Below, in pieces: positions 21,377 through 33,046 of a DNA stretch of 64,000 nucleotides. The stretch spans positions 1,768,433 through 1,832,432 of the forward strand of contig NW_019716256.1 of NCBI RefSeq assembly GCF_900074925.1. The letters run 5' to 3'. The first letter of the stretch is position 1; each line of letters starts with the position of its first letter. The DNA comes from Ramularia collo-cygni (Eukaryota; Ascomycota; Dothideomycetes; Mycosphaerellales; Mycosphaerellaceae). Position numbers and translations under genes: made by a program. The notes below the pieces were generated by a model that had not been told where the DNA came from, did not search any database, and saw only the letters and a program-made list of their open reading frames with translations.

Positions 21377-22877
21377 TACCGGTGCGATGTTGAGATGTTT
21401 GTGCGTGACTCGACGACATCTTCATGTCCACGTGTATCTTTTCGAGATGAGTTGTCAACCTCATGAAGGTCAACTTTTCGATGTGGTTTATTATTATCAT
21501 CTTTGCTGTTGGAGTGCTCTCGGAAGAACTTTATCCCGAGCGAAAGATGTGAACCCTTCTCAGTCTCGACCCCGATGCGATTCAATAGTCGAGGAAGGGA
21601 TGACGGGATGGCTTGCTTTGCTGTTCCTGCCCACCGTCTATCGATGCTGTTGTTGTCGTAAGCAGCATGTCCGTAGATCAGCATTTTGGTGAGCTGGTGA
21701 GACGCCACTAAACCAATTGCAAGGGTCTTTTTAGCATTTGTGTGGCGCTTCTTGTTAGGGAGATTTGAGATCGACATGCGCTGATTCACACGTCACCCGG
21801 CAACCCGGCAACGCACATTCACATTCTTCAGAAATGTCAGACTCGATCTTACCTGTCTGCAGTACATGACATATCCATTGACACTTCAATCTCCACTGTT
21901 CCAGCTATCAGTAATATCTTCATCACTACTCACTCTTTCATCAAAACAACACGAACGGAATATCCGGGACCCAACCCTTGCTAGCTTCTAGTGTCATGCA
22001 CGTGGATCTCACGGCGTCTCCCAAGTGCCAGATCGTCACAAGGGATCGACTTGCAAAGCCCGAATTGGGATAATCCACAATGCTCGTTGGGACTCATGTC
22101 CCTCGAACGCTGACGTCGAACGGAAGATTGTACACGCCGAGTCGTGGCATGGCAAATTACGGCAACCGCTGAGCTGGCAATACGTGTGGGTATGTGTAGG
22201 ATTCTCATTGAGCAGGATCAATATACCCAATCAAACTGCTTGATTCGTAGTCAAAGGGGTTGCTGTGGCTGCTGGGGTTCAATCCATCCATCGACCCAAC
22301 ACACAATCAACTATTTGCATTATTGACGACATTGCAGTACAAGCAGCTTCGACCCGTCTCAATTCATGTAGATAGCCGCCGCCATGATGTCTCCAACAAC
22401 CGACATCTGCACGATGAAGCGCAGGGCAAGAGTAGCTCCAAAAATTCAATCCAGTGAAGAGGTGTAGACAGCCGAATTCATGACGCATGGGTGAGTCTTT
22501 GCCGGTTATGAAAAACATCCAAACAAAGCATATCCACAGGCTAACGATTGTTGAAGACCTCCTTTGGTGCTAGTCGCCCGCGCCTTACAACACATCAATG
22601 CGGCGGCAGGTCCCTACCGTCTGCTTTAGTTCAAGCCACAGTACTGGGACACCGCCGAACGAGCAGTGTTGATGACGGCCAACAAAATTATTCCGCGTGT
22701 CGATCATAGTGTGCAGACGACGACGATCTCAACAACAAGCGAGTGAAGATGATATATAACAAATTCGCTTGAGCTCGAAAAGTTATCTCTTCACCCACAA
22801 ACAACTCTCCTCTTCACACATCAACCTTTCATCCTATCAACTCATCCTCAACCCACCACCACCTCCACACAACAAAC

Positions 22878-23605
22878 ATGCGTTTCTCCCTCTTCACCCT
22901 CCCGGCTCTGGCCGTCTTCGCTGCCGCAGCACCCACTGCCATGAGCAATGAGGTCTCGACCGCAAACAGCCCCCTCGCCGATATGATCACCGGCTTGACC
23001 GAGCAAGTCCGTGGCTTCACCGCCAACATGAGTACGTCGCTTCAATCCTCATTTACAATAACGATCTATTAACACATCATCACAGACCAGGTCACAGCTT
23101 CCATGCCAGCCGATGCCAGCGAGGAGCAGAAGAAGGCTGCCGCCGCCTCCGCCATCAAGGACATTGAGGGCATGACCGCCGCCTTCCAGGCCACCAACAA
23201 CCAGCTCGCCGCTGCCCAGCAGCAGCAGTCTTCTCTTGTTGCCCGTCAGGGACAGGGATTGCAGAACCTCCCCAAGGATGTTCTTGGCCAGCTCAACGGA
23301 CAGCCAATTGTCTTTGCCCGCCTCCTGAACACTCTTCTCCGCGAGTTGAACCCAGCCGTCCAGTCTCTTCTCCTCACCCTCTCTCTTGGTAAGACACAAT
23401 CAATCATATCCAATCTAAGCATGTGCTAACAATGATATTTCCAGGCGAGGTCTACGTCGCTCTCCAGCCCCTCCTCCGCGTCCAGCTCCCCCTCCTCCTC
23501 ACCAACGTCGGTAACCTCGTCAACGGCCTGCTTGTTTCTCTCGCACCTCTCCTCGCTGGTCTTGGTGGCATTCTTGGCCCTCTCCTCCTCAGCTTGGGAT
23601 TGTAA
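22878..23605 (+). CDS. small secreted protein, fungal, unrecognised
   Basis: Three exons, 22878-23031, 23086-23388 and 23445-23605, with GTACGT and GTAAGA donors and CAG acceptors, give 205 residues in consistent phase. The N-terminus is a clear signal peptide cleaved near residue 17 (FTLPALAVFAAAAP). The mature part is helical and rich in Ala and Gln (EEQKKAAAASAIKDIEG, then a Gln run). It ends in a strongly hydrophobic Leu/Gly/Pro tract (LLAGLGGILGPLLLSLGL) that resembles a GPI-signal or membrane-associating tail, although no clear omega site with a hydrophilic spacer is seen. There is no cysteine pattern. An upstream CT/CA-rich leader (22786-22877) looks like a highly expressed fungal promoter and 5' UTR. 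I do not recognise the family. Confidence 0.8.
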
Positions 23606-24816
23606 GCGTTGTTTGGATATCATGAAGCGTTCGCTTGGAATGAATGACATTCTTACTTGAGAAGAAAAGAGAAATAGGCGACATGTTAAAGCCGTTGTAC
23701 ATATACATAGAAATATCTTTAACGAATTTTACTTCTTGCTGCAACATGATACCTTGTTATCTCTATCTACCATTTGGGCGTGATTATCCGGCAAGCAGTT
23801 GAAGGACACTCTTACATTCACTTCAATCCAATTATCATTTTCGTTTCCCCATCATGTGTCTTCATTGTGCCGCAGACATTCTTGTACTTGATTCTCTGCG
23901 GATCAGCATCAAGTCATCAACCCAGAATAATTCCCCATCCATCTATCCATCCATTCATCCATCCATCAACCTTGAACAATCTCCCCATCCCTCTCACCAT
24001 CTCCCATCTATCTTGTTAGTTGACTCGCAAAGGCATTCCTTCCGCATCAACAATCCCCCTGACTCGCCAAGCAATCTCCCAAACGTCGAAACGATATTGC
24101 ACCACGCCAATCAAAAGCGACCATCATTCAATGCGAGTATTCCACACGAGTCAAGAGCAAAGAAATGGCATGGTGAAAGCGGCTGTTGTGCTGATATACG
24201 AGTCTCATTGCTACGAGTCTCATTATGCTCTACATGCAGCACGTGCATAACAGACCGTAATGGGGTCGTTTCCAGAGTCTCAGCTTGATCAACACAGATA
24301 GGATATAGACCGGAAAATTCGACATCAGTCACATTCGACCATAGATGCATGAAAGCAAGCCATCCGTATATATTCAACGCTCTGGGAAGTTAAGCCTGCC
24401 GAATCTCGACCCACATNCTTTTTACTTTATAGAAGTAGCTTGGCGTTCTTACGTTCAAAAAAATTGAACGAGACGTATAAAGTTTACTGGTTTTCTCACG
24501 TTTTTTTTACCGTGCAATTTACCTATGTCAAGATCCTGCTTCATGTACTTAGGTCCCGCTGTTCAGGCATAAGAGAAGCGATGATAGGATGCTGGTGAAG
24601 CGCGCTGATAGAGAGCGATGAATACATTCTCTCGATGATTCCTTTCAAGATGCCAATGCCAAAAAAGCGCCATTCATCCTCCTTCTTGGTGGTGACACGG
24701 ATGGATTCATCCTGCTTCGTAGTATTGATGTCGATGAACCTATCCTCTTCCTTACAAGAACCAGTCAATGGTGGGTACTAACGGTAAAGCTGATTGAACA
24801 GCCAGAAGTGCACTCC
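23606..24816. other. intergenic, no gene recognised
   Basis: Contains an imperfect (CATC)n run at about 23935-23970 and an AT-rich stretch near 24420-24530. Short open frames are not supported. Confidence 0.5.
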
Positions 24817-25165
24817 TTAATACAGCTTATCCAGGCGTTTCCGAAATCCCAAAGCGTTATGTACATCCTCATGTTCCTGCTCCTGCTCCTCCTCGTCGTA
24901 GAGGTCTAGCCCCCATACTCGGTTACAAAACGAGCGGTAATTGCCTCCAGTTTGATCTTCACTCCAGTCGGGAGCCGCTCGATTGGGATGGGGAACTTGT
25001 CATGTGTCAAGACATGTCCATTGGGACCTATCTTGACGAAGAAACGTGGTCTGGCTTGGTATGCGGGTGTAGAAGCTGTCTGCTTAGAGGCCTCATATCC
25101 GAGAACGAAGATATGGACCTCACCAAAATCGGTTTCTGCGAATTCGAGGGGGTTTTCTTAGATTT
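24817..25165 (-). pseudogene. fragment of an unrecognised coding sequence
   Basis: Read on the minus strand from about 25165, an open frame without its own ATG gives protein-like sequence (FGEVHIFVLGYEASKQ, then RFFVKIGPNGHVLTHDKF and LPTGVKIKLEAI). It meets TAG at 24908-24906 just after a run of five G. In the next frame the sequence continues with an acidic tail (DLYDEEEQEQEHEDVHNALG) ending at TAA, 24819-24817. A small indel in the G run would explain the break. It may be an exon of a decayed gene. Family not recognised. Confidence 0.4.
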
Positions 25166-25329
25166 GACAGAGAATACCCTCTAGTCGAGCTTCGTTCTAT
25201 GTGTGATGGGATATTCCTACGAGATCTTAATTCGATAGGGAGGTTGGAACCGATGGTGTGAAGTTGGATAATTGAAGCAAGACGCCATCGCTCGCGTGGT
25301 AATAGTCAATAGGGCAAATATTAATAATG

Positions 25330-25553
25330 ATTAGATGGAGTTTGTGAGTTCGCGAAGAAGACAACTTACTAAACGATACTTATACTAAACTTACGCTATT
25401 TGTCCTTAAACCCTTAGCAATTTAGGAAATAACGCGCTCTCTAAGTAGCTTACTATACTAACATAATCTACTCTACACGTACCTACCTACTCTTTACGTA
25501 GCGACTACCTACTCTACACGCACCAAACTCACTAGCAAGCCGCATTATAAGCG
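25330..25553. other. TA-rich, CA/TG-poor stretch (RIP-like)
   Basis: Rich in TACTA/TTAC words, with very few CA or TG dinucleotides but several CG. This is the same composition as the decayed transposon at 39.5-41.6 kb. No ends or coding relic can be made out. It adjoins the 3' end of the broken HET gene. Confidence 0.5.
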
Positions 25554-28500
25554 TCATCCTAAATCCGCGGGGGTCTGTGTAGAGATAGATCGAACCGATT
25601 GCGACTTTGACGCATTCGATTGCGGCTTTGATCTCATCATATCGCGTTTCGATTCAATATGGCAAATGACTTTCTCAGTCAAAGCCATCTTAACGATCAT
25701 CGTATTAATGAATAAGAGTCCTAGACTAAAGGCCAGTAGGGTAAATGCATGGCTGGACACCAGAAGTAGCAACATCGTGACTGACCAAGTGTCTAGAGGA
25801 GAATGTAGCAAAGCCCTCCAGTTCACCTGTTTGAGCAACTTCGAAGCTGTGTGCTCTACCCAGCAACACCCACGAAGCAGCTTTGGAGAGCGAGTGTCTT
25901 GAGTCCATTTTACCAAGTCTAAGTATATGCTGACTCTCAGGGCACTCAGTAGGGTGGAAAATGGTTTAATAAGGAAGAAGGCTCCTGTTTGGACAGATTC
26001 GAGAACCACGGCCCCTATCTTCGATTGGAGAACCCTTGCTGATGGGTGCGTAAAGAAGGACCAGGCGATTGCTTGAACATATAGGAGAAGCGTTTCAAAC
26101 AGGATCGTAAGAAACGTTTCCAACAGGAGCGTAAGAACCATTCTAAATGCCTTGTATACCGGGTATCCCTTGGAGGTAAGGTATGCGAGCAGGTACAAAA
26201 TGACCCTGAAGAATATGTGAACGATTTTGCTATTCGGCCAGACAAGATAAATCGTCGCATAAACGATGACCAATGGGCTATGCTTGACGCCAAACTTCAC
26301 CCCAAAAGGAATAAGCGACTCGTTGTCACCCATGATCTTTAGCAGCAGCCACGAAGCGCAAAGTCGGAGCACCCGAAGTTTTTGAAAGTTTGAAGACACA
26401 AGCAGTTTCAAATCTCGGTCTCGAGTAGTTTTGATAACAGTGATGATGATTTGTAGCCAGGAAATTTCGTAATACCGCGCGGAGACCAAGAAAGCTACTA
26501 GGCTCAAAAACTCCCATTGGCGATACATACCAGTAGTGCCAAGTGTGGAACGAATGAACTGATAGACATTCGAGTCAGTCTGTGTGAGGGCTCTTGGTGA
26601 AAGGCTGTGCAGTGCGTAAATGTAATTTTCGAGTTGAGCCCCGTTGAGTTGAATAGCGAGGTGTGTAGCTCCACACCAAGATATGGCACCCCAGAGGCCC
26701 TGACCGGGATCGTGGCGCATCATAAATGCTAAGCCTGCGAGCTTTCCCATCATAACAAAGTGCCCGCCGTTTAGAAATGATGACACCAAGGACTGGTCGA
26801 TGAAGTGCCTCAAGCTCGAGTTCCCAATGTTCCAGCCGATGGCTATGAACACTACCCAGTGAACAATTTGCCTGCAGAAAGAAATCCAGCGTTGGACATT
26901 AGACTCTGGTTCGAGCAGCTTCAAGCGTGCGACCCAAAGTGGCTGACCAGGAGTCTCTGCCTTGTCGAGTTCTATTTGGAGCTGCGTGCCATTGATAGCC
27001 GGGATTGTGCGTACAAGTGGTAGGGTGTGCATCAGCGGGTCTTCTCGCGGTCGCCACTGTGATGCGACCCGAGCGCATGCCTGTTTGAGCTCGGCTGTTT
27101 GAGAAACTGGATCTGAGTCGGCCTCCTTTGCGGCTTCAGCGAGCATTACTGGAAGGGCCGGGTACGTGAACTGCGCAAGTTCGTTGGGATCATTCAGAGC
27201 GTATGGGTTGGGGCGGGCCGTGGGCCCATATGCAAAAGCGAGAACAAATTCCTGTGAAGATTCGGATCGCGTCACAGGATCCAGCACGCGGTATCTGATA
27301 CGCACGGCAACGCCTTGGTCTGCCCCATGGTCTGGCTTGGGCTGACATGTTGATAAATCAGCGGTCCAAGACTGTGGAGGATAGACTGCACAAAATGGTG
27401 GGACCGTGTTGATCAACGAGCAAATCTTCAGTGTACGCAACGAGGCGTAGCGCTGTATACAGGGGAGTTCCGTCACTGCGAATGTCAGGCCGCGCGCGCT
27501 CTGAGGTTCTCGCGGTCCGAGTGATTGTAATCCTGCGCCGTGGGAAGCGTGTCATACGTTCGCGGCGTCTTAAAACTAGCCAGTCTATATCCTCGCATCG
27601 ACTTGATGTATTCGGGGAAATACAGAATTCGCCTTGTCCGGCAGGGTTTAGGTTGATTAGAATTACACTCGAAGGACTGATGGTCGACCGACAGTCAAGT
27701 ATCGCCTGGTGACGAACGCCAACCGACAAACCCGCACTGTTCATCAATGCCCTGAAGCCTTGGATTTCAATGTTTAGGCCACGGTTGTTCATCTGAAAAG
27801 CAGTAGGCACCGACAGCTCACTAGGGGTGATGTGACCACGGCCTCTGAAGCATTTTGGCGATGGGGCGAAGAGCAGGCCTTCATTCTTCTCCATGTCACC
27901 CACATCCCAGGCGAACAGGGATTGATTGGTCGGCAGAAAATTTGACAATCTCTTCCTGAAGTCGAAAAAATGCTCTCTGCTCGCCTTCGCCATATTGGGT
28001 CAACATCGTGATATGAAAGAGTCCAAACAGTGAGTAAGCACGATCTTCCGGGCGTGTTGTCTCCCTTTCAGCTGCCCATGACATTCGCTTAGCGATACTG
28101 AAGGAGTCTAAGCGGAGGTGGCCGTCGCAAGTGGTCAAGACCTCGATATCGATCTGGGTGACTTTTGAAAGTACAAGGGCGGAGTCTCGCCGAGATGTCA
28201 AGTATTGCCAGTTGCTGTCGTAAAAAATCACGGCAGAAGGAGCGATGAGTTCTTGAAGGGTCCAGCCTCGTGTGATCCATTTAGTCTTCGAGAAGGCTTC
28301 TGCCACATTTGCTGGCCTCCCAGACCCCTGGTCGACATCGTCCAGATACGCATAACAGACCGCAGCATCTCTATACCATTCGAACATGGAGTTAATCGAT
28401 GTACCGAGTTCGGTGGGATTGCGTTGGTCGATACAGCAAGTGTCGATCCAGACGTATTCGTATCCATCTTTTTTGGCCTGGTTCATCGTGTAAGCAATCT

Positions 28501-28675
28501 TGTTCCAGCCTTGTTTCTGCTTGGCTTCCGTCCAGTCTGTGTCCCGTAGATCCTGCAGAGAGACTTCATGATGGTTGGGTTGGATCCACGCGTGGGAGAG
28601 AATCGCATATTCAGGCGTCTTGCTTCTGTCGTGGAATTCCACAAACCGTTGATGCGAGACGTGCAAAAGTCGCAT
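25554..28675 (-). pseudogene. broken HET-domain gene with multi-pass membrane C-terminus
   Basis: HET proteins trigger vegetative incompatibility and cell death between unlike fungal strains. The frame from ATG 28675 carries a HET domain: YAILSHAW, then YVWIDTCCID and FEWYRDAAVCYAYL, RGWTLQELIAPS and EDRAYSLFGLF. A direct repeat of GATT (27920-27927 on the plus strand) shifts the frame just where the family has its DQSLFAW motif, and that frame stops at 27896. The protein sequence continues in the next frame to about 27500, then in a third frame to 25554. The second change (between about 27580 and 27470) could be a lesion or an unrecognised intron. The last 640 or so residues hold several hydrophobic segments, for example LLVSSHAFTLLAFSLGLLF, an unusual partner for HET. 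No single intact reading exists. Confidence 0.8.
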
Positions 28676-29476
28676 TGCAGACGATACGAGCGTTCACTGC
28701 AAGTTTGAAAGGAGTGTTTTGATTAAAGTAGACCCGACAAGGATGAGTCCAAAGATGTGCGGAGGCAGTCGGGTATATAGACATTTTGTGCAGCCTCACT
28801 GATTGACCATTAGCGTCAGCTTCACCGGTGTGCTGCGATTGTGCGATCGTGTAGATAACATCGCCACATAGCGGGTAGAGAAACCCCCTCGGCCTCCTCT
28901 CGCATCTCAGCGAGCGGAGTTTAGTTAACACTGAGAGGCATTTCGAACGCCCACCGTGCATTGAGGATTGAGGCTATGGTGCTTCGCTTCTGTGGAGGCT
29001 GAGCTGGCTGCAGGAGGAGGCCGCTAACCGAAAATCCTTCAAGGCATCCATCCACTAAGGGCGGGTTTGAATTCTTTTGATCCACCCCTGTCACAACCAT
29101 GAACAACTACTCGCAAGCAAGATTTTTTATATAGAAGGCCGGCTGCCTAGGCGAAGTATTACGGTTTTATAAGCCAGAACATGTTAATATTATAGCAAAA
29201 AATCGTGAACTTTTTGGACATGTNGTTTAGCGAGCCTTGGCAAACCCTAAATAGCGGGGCATTCGGTTGGCGAGTTAGGTACAGACCACCGTAAAAGTCC
29301 TAGCCAGCCCGACTAATAAAAAACGAGGGGTGGCCGACGTTGGAGTCAAAGCATTCTAGTAGGTAGGGCTTTCTANCGGTTACCGACTACTCTTACAGCC
29401 AGCCTTCAGATGTCTCTATAAGCAGCCTTTAGATGCAACATACACGGTTTGGACGACAACGTGGTAACACTGCTTC
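28676..29476. other. intergenic with TA-rich middle
   Basis: The upstream region of the HET gene lies at its left. From about 29110 to 29300 the sequence is TA-rich and featureless. No gene is supported. Confidence 0.5.
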
Positions 29477-29565
29477 AAAATGACCATATAGCGCCCGAAG
29501 AAAAAGGACAAAATGACCATGTGGCCCGAAAAAAAGGACAAAATGACTATATGGCCCGAGACACC
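29477..29565. repeat. about 30-bp tandem repeat, three copies
   Basis: Units beginning AAAATGACCAT or AAAATGACTAT and running through GGCCCGAA...AAGGAC start at 29477, 29510 and 29540. The first unit carries three extra bases. The array lies upstream of the cysteine-rich gene. Confidence 0.8.
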
Positions 29566-29677
29566 GTGGTCCCCTCGGTGAGCAGTGCTTGACGAAACAC
29601 CGGATATGTGGAGGTAGCCTCTTGTCCATATCGTTCGCAGCTAAGCAGCGTCGAAGTACAAATAGCCCGTACCGGTC

Positions 29678-30001
29678 TTGCAGTTTTGTCCTCCATTTAC
29701 TCACATCCAACCTGTTCCGAATCAACTCGCTCCGGACCATCTCGCTCCAAATCAACTCACTCCGAACCAGTCACCAAGAACCTCACCCAGCCACACAATA
29801 CTGCGCCTTCTCGTTACGGCGTTGATGCTCTCGAGCTTTGCTAGCGCGTGCAGCTCTTGGTGTGTTTGCGATGGCGTATGCAAGGTCGATGCCGGCCATA
29901 ATGTCTTCAACCAGAAGGACTGCGGACTAGTGTGCAAAGACAAGGGACGAACCCGCTCGGCGGATTGCAAACCAGGAGCAACCTTTTACGATTATTGCTA
30001 G
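29678..30001 (+). CDS. candidate small secreted protein with eight cysteines
   Basis: A 107-residue frame. Its first 45 or so residues carry a pentapeptide repeat of the PNQLA type, then a hydrophobic signal-like core (LRLLVTALMLSSFASA), then a short mature part of about 50 residues with eight cysteines in the order C-x3-C-x-C-x3-C, then C-x4-C, C and a final C at the end. That size and cysteine density fit fungal effector- or antimicrobial-like secreted peptides. The long N-terminal extension before the hydrophobic core is odd for a signal peptide. The true start may lie elsewhere (no ATG sits well placed in frame) or an intron may remove the repeat. I recognise no named family. Confidence 0.5.
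   Translation: MQFCPPFTHIQPVPNQLAPDHLAPNQLTPNQSPRTSPSHTILRLLVTALMLSSFASACSSWCVCDGVCKVDAGHNVFNQKDCGLVCKDKGRTRSADCKPGATFYDYC
29716..29775. repeat. 15-bp tandem repeat, four copies
   Basis: Units at 29716-29730, 29731-29745, 29746-29760 and 29761-29775 share TCC-x3-TCAACTC-x-C with substitutions only. Each is exactly 15 bases, so the array stays in frame and encodes five-residue repeats in the overlapping candidate gene. Confidence 0.85.
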
Positions 30002-30694
30002 TACATACGGCAAGCTCAAGATATGTCTGTCATCAATCGGATTACAATTCACAATACCGACTATTACCGACAAGCTGAACACGGCTCTTACTCGATGCGG
30101 ATAACAAACTATCTCAACACCCCGGCGGATTATTTCCACTGTTGATCGCAGGTGGAATTTGTCAGGCATGGCTACCCGTCGTCTGGCTGTAAGGAGGAGG
30201 ATTTCTTGGTTTATAGCAGTCGGTAACCACGCAATGAGTGTATTTCCTAAGAGCTGTCCACGGAAGTCATGTTTGTGTCCAGCTAGGTATCCTCGTTGTT
30301 TTCGCTCTAGACGGGGATGTACTGCGATCCAAATTCGCGTTGCTGTGCTGTTTTTCCCTAGCATACCCACTGTGTTTTTTGGCAAGATCATGACTTGGAT
30401 AAAGCTGAACGAACGAACTTACGAAGAAGAACAAGTCTCTCCTCGCAGGGGTTTCTTGGATGATGAGAGAAATCAACGCTACATGTACCTTTCAACATTA
30501 ATAACATCAAGGCGACGCCATTGTCTGTGTTGATCTAGCGAGTGGGATGCTAACGAAGACTACTATCATTCCTCCCGAGGTGAGGAGAACCCAGGGGAGG
30601 TTTTCATCAGATCCGATTTCCAAAGCACTTCAATCGCTGCCCCGCAACAATTCGTTCCCAAACTCCAAGTACAGGCCATTAACACATAAATCAT
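30002..30694. other. intergenic, no gene recognised
   Basis: Between the cysteine-rich gene and the 3' end of the peroxygenase gene. Open frames on both strands overlap and show no domain. Confidence 0.5.
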
Positions 30695-32219
30695 CTAGTA
30701 AGCGCCAGTCCGATCATTGAACCTAGTATACCCAGGAAAGATCCCCAGCTGACCATCATCATATCTGGCCAATTGCGGACATGAGAGTCCCGAAAGCGCA
30801 TCACCAATCGCCGACTGCACCTTTGCATTCACCTGACCGAGAACATCATTGATGACGCCGCCGTTGGTGATGATGTCGGGAGTTGTAATCGCTAGGACTT
30901 GAAACATGAAGCATATGAAGTTGTTATCTTGTAAGACGTTCTCTGCGTTGTACACGCCACCCTGAGTTGGAGAATTGTTAGAATTGTTCGATTTCACTCG
31001 AGGGACTCCGTTCATCTGCCATGTATCTTTTTTGAAATACNTACAGTCAAATTTCCCACATCCACAGACGTCATGGAATTCGGCGTGCCTGTATTACCGC
31101 CTGCTACCAGGGTTTCCTAATTACATGTGATCAGGGGTTTGCATCAGACAAGAAGAATGATCATGGCAGAGTTTACAGGGTGTGCGGTGTAGAATGCCAC
31201 AACATCAGCATCGAACGAGGAGCCCGTATAAGGGGTCGTGGGACTCCACTTGTACCAAGATTCGGGTATACGCTCATGGCCAGGTTTGGATTGGAGATTA
31301 TTGTCATCGCCAGTCACTCCATAGAATGATTTGATTGTAGAGCGGCTGAGATAGCCATTTGGATGCTCGGCTGATTTATTCGAGAAGAGGTTCGCTGCGA
31401 GACCGGCTGTACCGGGGGGGATTAAGATGCTGATGGGGCCTCGGAAGAAGTAGGGGTTGTTGTGGAGCGAGTGGTTGTCTGTAGAGAGGGTGGCGTGTCA
31501 GTGGTTGATATTAGCTGGGAGATCATCTGTGGAGGGTGAACTGACATCTAGCAACGCTGTAATCGCCTAGCAGATCCAAATTGAACTCATCCCTGTCCCC
31601 GGCAAAGTCAAGCAAGTCTTTGAAAAGTCGTAGTTGGAATGTATGTGCGTCTCCACTGGATAATAGTCAGCGAAGACGGAGTCGCTATTGACATTAGAAC
31701 CACCACCTACGTGAGATATAGATCATCGCGCGTGATACTTGCATCGCCCTCGAAGCGATTATGAGCAGCAGAGATGCCTAGAGGTCGTCCGAGCAGCCCT
31801 TCGACAACGGCATCCNACGGCGGAGGCCCTCCAATCGAAGAAGCAAAGCCATCACCGGCTTCAACAGCGGCAAGAATGGCAATGGCGGTTCCAGAATCAA
31901 ATCCTCAACAACGCTATCGTTAACATGCAAACTCGCCCTGTTGCAATGATCCGTCAGAACACTCACCTACGCCGTACGTGGTGGACATGCCTTCTACGAC
32001 TTCCGGAATGCTCACAAAGCCATTACGTGGGATGTATGCATGGTTAGCCATGGCGTTCAGACCTGGGCATGGACCGCGCATATCTCCTGGTTCTGGTGCC
32101 TGCCAGACATGCTTGCCGGAGACGGAGACGGCTTGAGTCGTGGGATCAAAGCCCAAGGATTGGCGCTTCATGTGTCTCATGGCATTGCTCGTGGCAATGA
32201 GCAGATGTATGATCCTCAT
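30695..32219 (-). CDS. heme-thiolate peroxidase / unspecific peroxygenase
   Basis: Chloroperoxidase-type (peroxidase family 2) enzyme, normally secreted, that uses H2O2 to oxygenate organic substrates. Six exons fit GT..AG and phase: 32219-31967, 31903-31711, 31655-31546, 31478-31177, 31116-31045 and 31015-30695, giving 416 residues. The heme-ligand Cys is in GPCPGLNAMANH (residue 51). The Mg/acid-base motif E-G-D is at 136-138 with Arg 143 following (RFEGDASITRDDLY), as in the long peroxygenases. GHERIPESWYKW, GGNTGTPNSM and CPQL...FPGY complete the family pattern. An N lies inside the fifth donor (GTANGT), and another at residue 114 (TNG codon) cannot be resolved. The N-terminal MRIIHLLIATSNA is a weak signal peptide, so an upstream start exon is possible. 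Confidence 0.9.
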
Positions 32220-32489
32220 TGTTGGTTTATTCCAAAGCAAAGAAATTGCAGTGATAAGGCGGGGATCGGCGGGAGAAGCATATGGATTTAAACAAACTGC
32301 TGCGACTGAGAAGCAGCCAGGGTTGCCACATNCCACGTGCCACATATGCCGTGGTCCAACACAACCCATCTGACGATTGGATGATAGGAGCATCACATTG
32401 CCATCCATTGTTCGGCTGCGGCTTGAGTGTCGCGGCGTAGTGTATTATTGTTGTGTCAACCACTGCCCGGTGGAAGTCATGAGCTGCGA

Positions 32490-33046
32490 TTACATTCTCT
32501 CTTGAGGATCAGTAAGCTGCTCTTCTTCGCCGTCCTGCATCTTCGTGTTATTTTGCGACACATACTGCTCCAACAAAGCGTCAAAATTAAGGTATGATAC
32601 CACGTCGGAAGAGTAGTCCCTGAAATTCAACTCCGTGACCGCAGGCAGTTGTTCCGAACCTGAAGACTGTGATACCCACGAGAAAGAACGGATAGAGCTG
32701 AAGAGAATGATCCTTTCCGCAGCCAGAAAAGTGGAGAGTGGATCATTTGTATATCCAGGACCTACCAATGGTGGAAAAGGGTGAAGAGACTAGATCGAAA
32801 ACTTAAGAAGATACTGAAGGAGATATTGAAATCGTAGACTCCGAAGATCATCGGTTCATTGCCAAGTTGTTCTGCAGTCCATCGACTCTGGTATAGGATC
32901 TCATGAAGTAGCTGGCAGCCGATCAGCATAGCATCTAAAAGCATGAAGCATTCACCGGAAGCATCATATTTGTGACTTGAAAAAAGGCCCACTCGATCTT
33001 CCCGCCTTTTTCGAATCTGCCTGCTCAAACTCCTGGCGGTTTGCAT
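32490..33046 (-). CDS. possible C-terminal part of a helical protein, uncertain
   Basis: Two minus-strand frames (33046-32762 and 32768-32490) read as protein: RQIRKRREDRVGLFSSHKYD, FMLLDAMLIGCQLLHEILYQ, then NFDALLEQYVSQ. They join in phase by a GTAGGT..CAG intron of about 68 nt ending near 32702. The helical hydrophobic stretches resemble the C-terminal region of fungal-specific transcription factors, but no zinc cluster is found upstream. A plausible 5' exon near 33290-33100 does not join in phase. It may be a truncated gene. Confidence 0.3.

Larger units (their letters stand above)
19812..22877. other. 3 kb gene-poor region
   Basis: No gene can be supported. It contains the 74-base poly-G tract, a 29-bp direct repeat and an approximately 85-bp diverged duplication listed separately. 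The remaining short open frames are overlapping and featureless. Confidence 0.5.
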
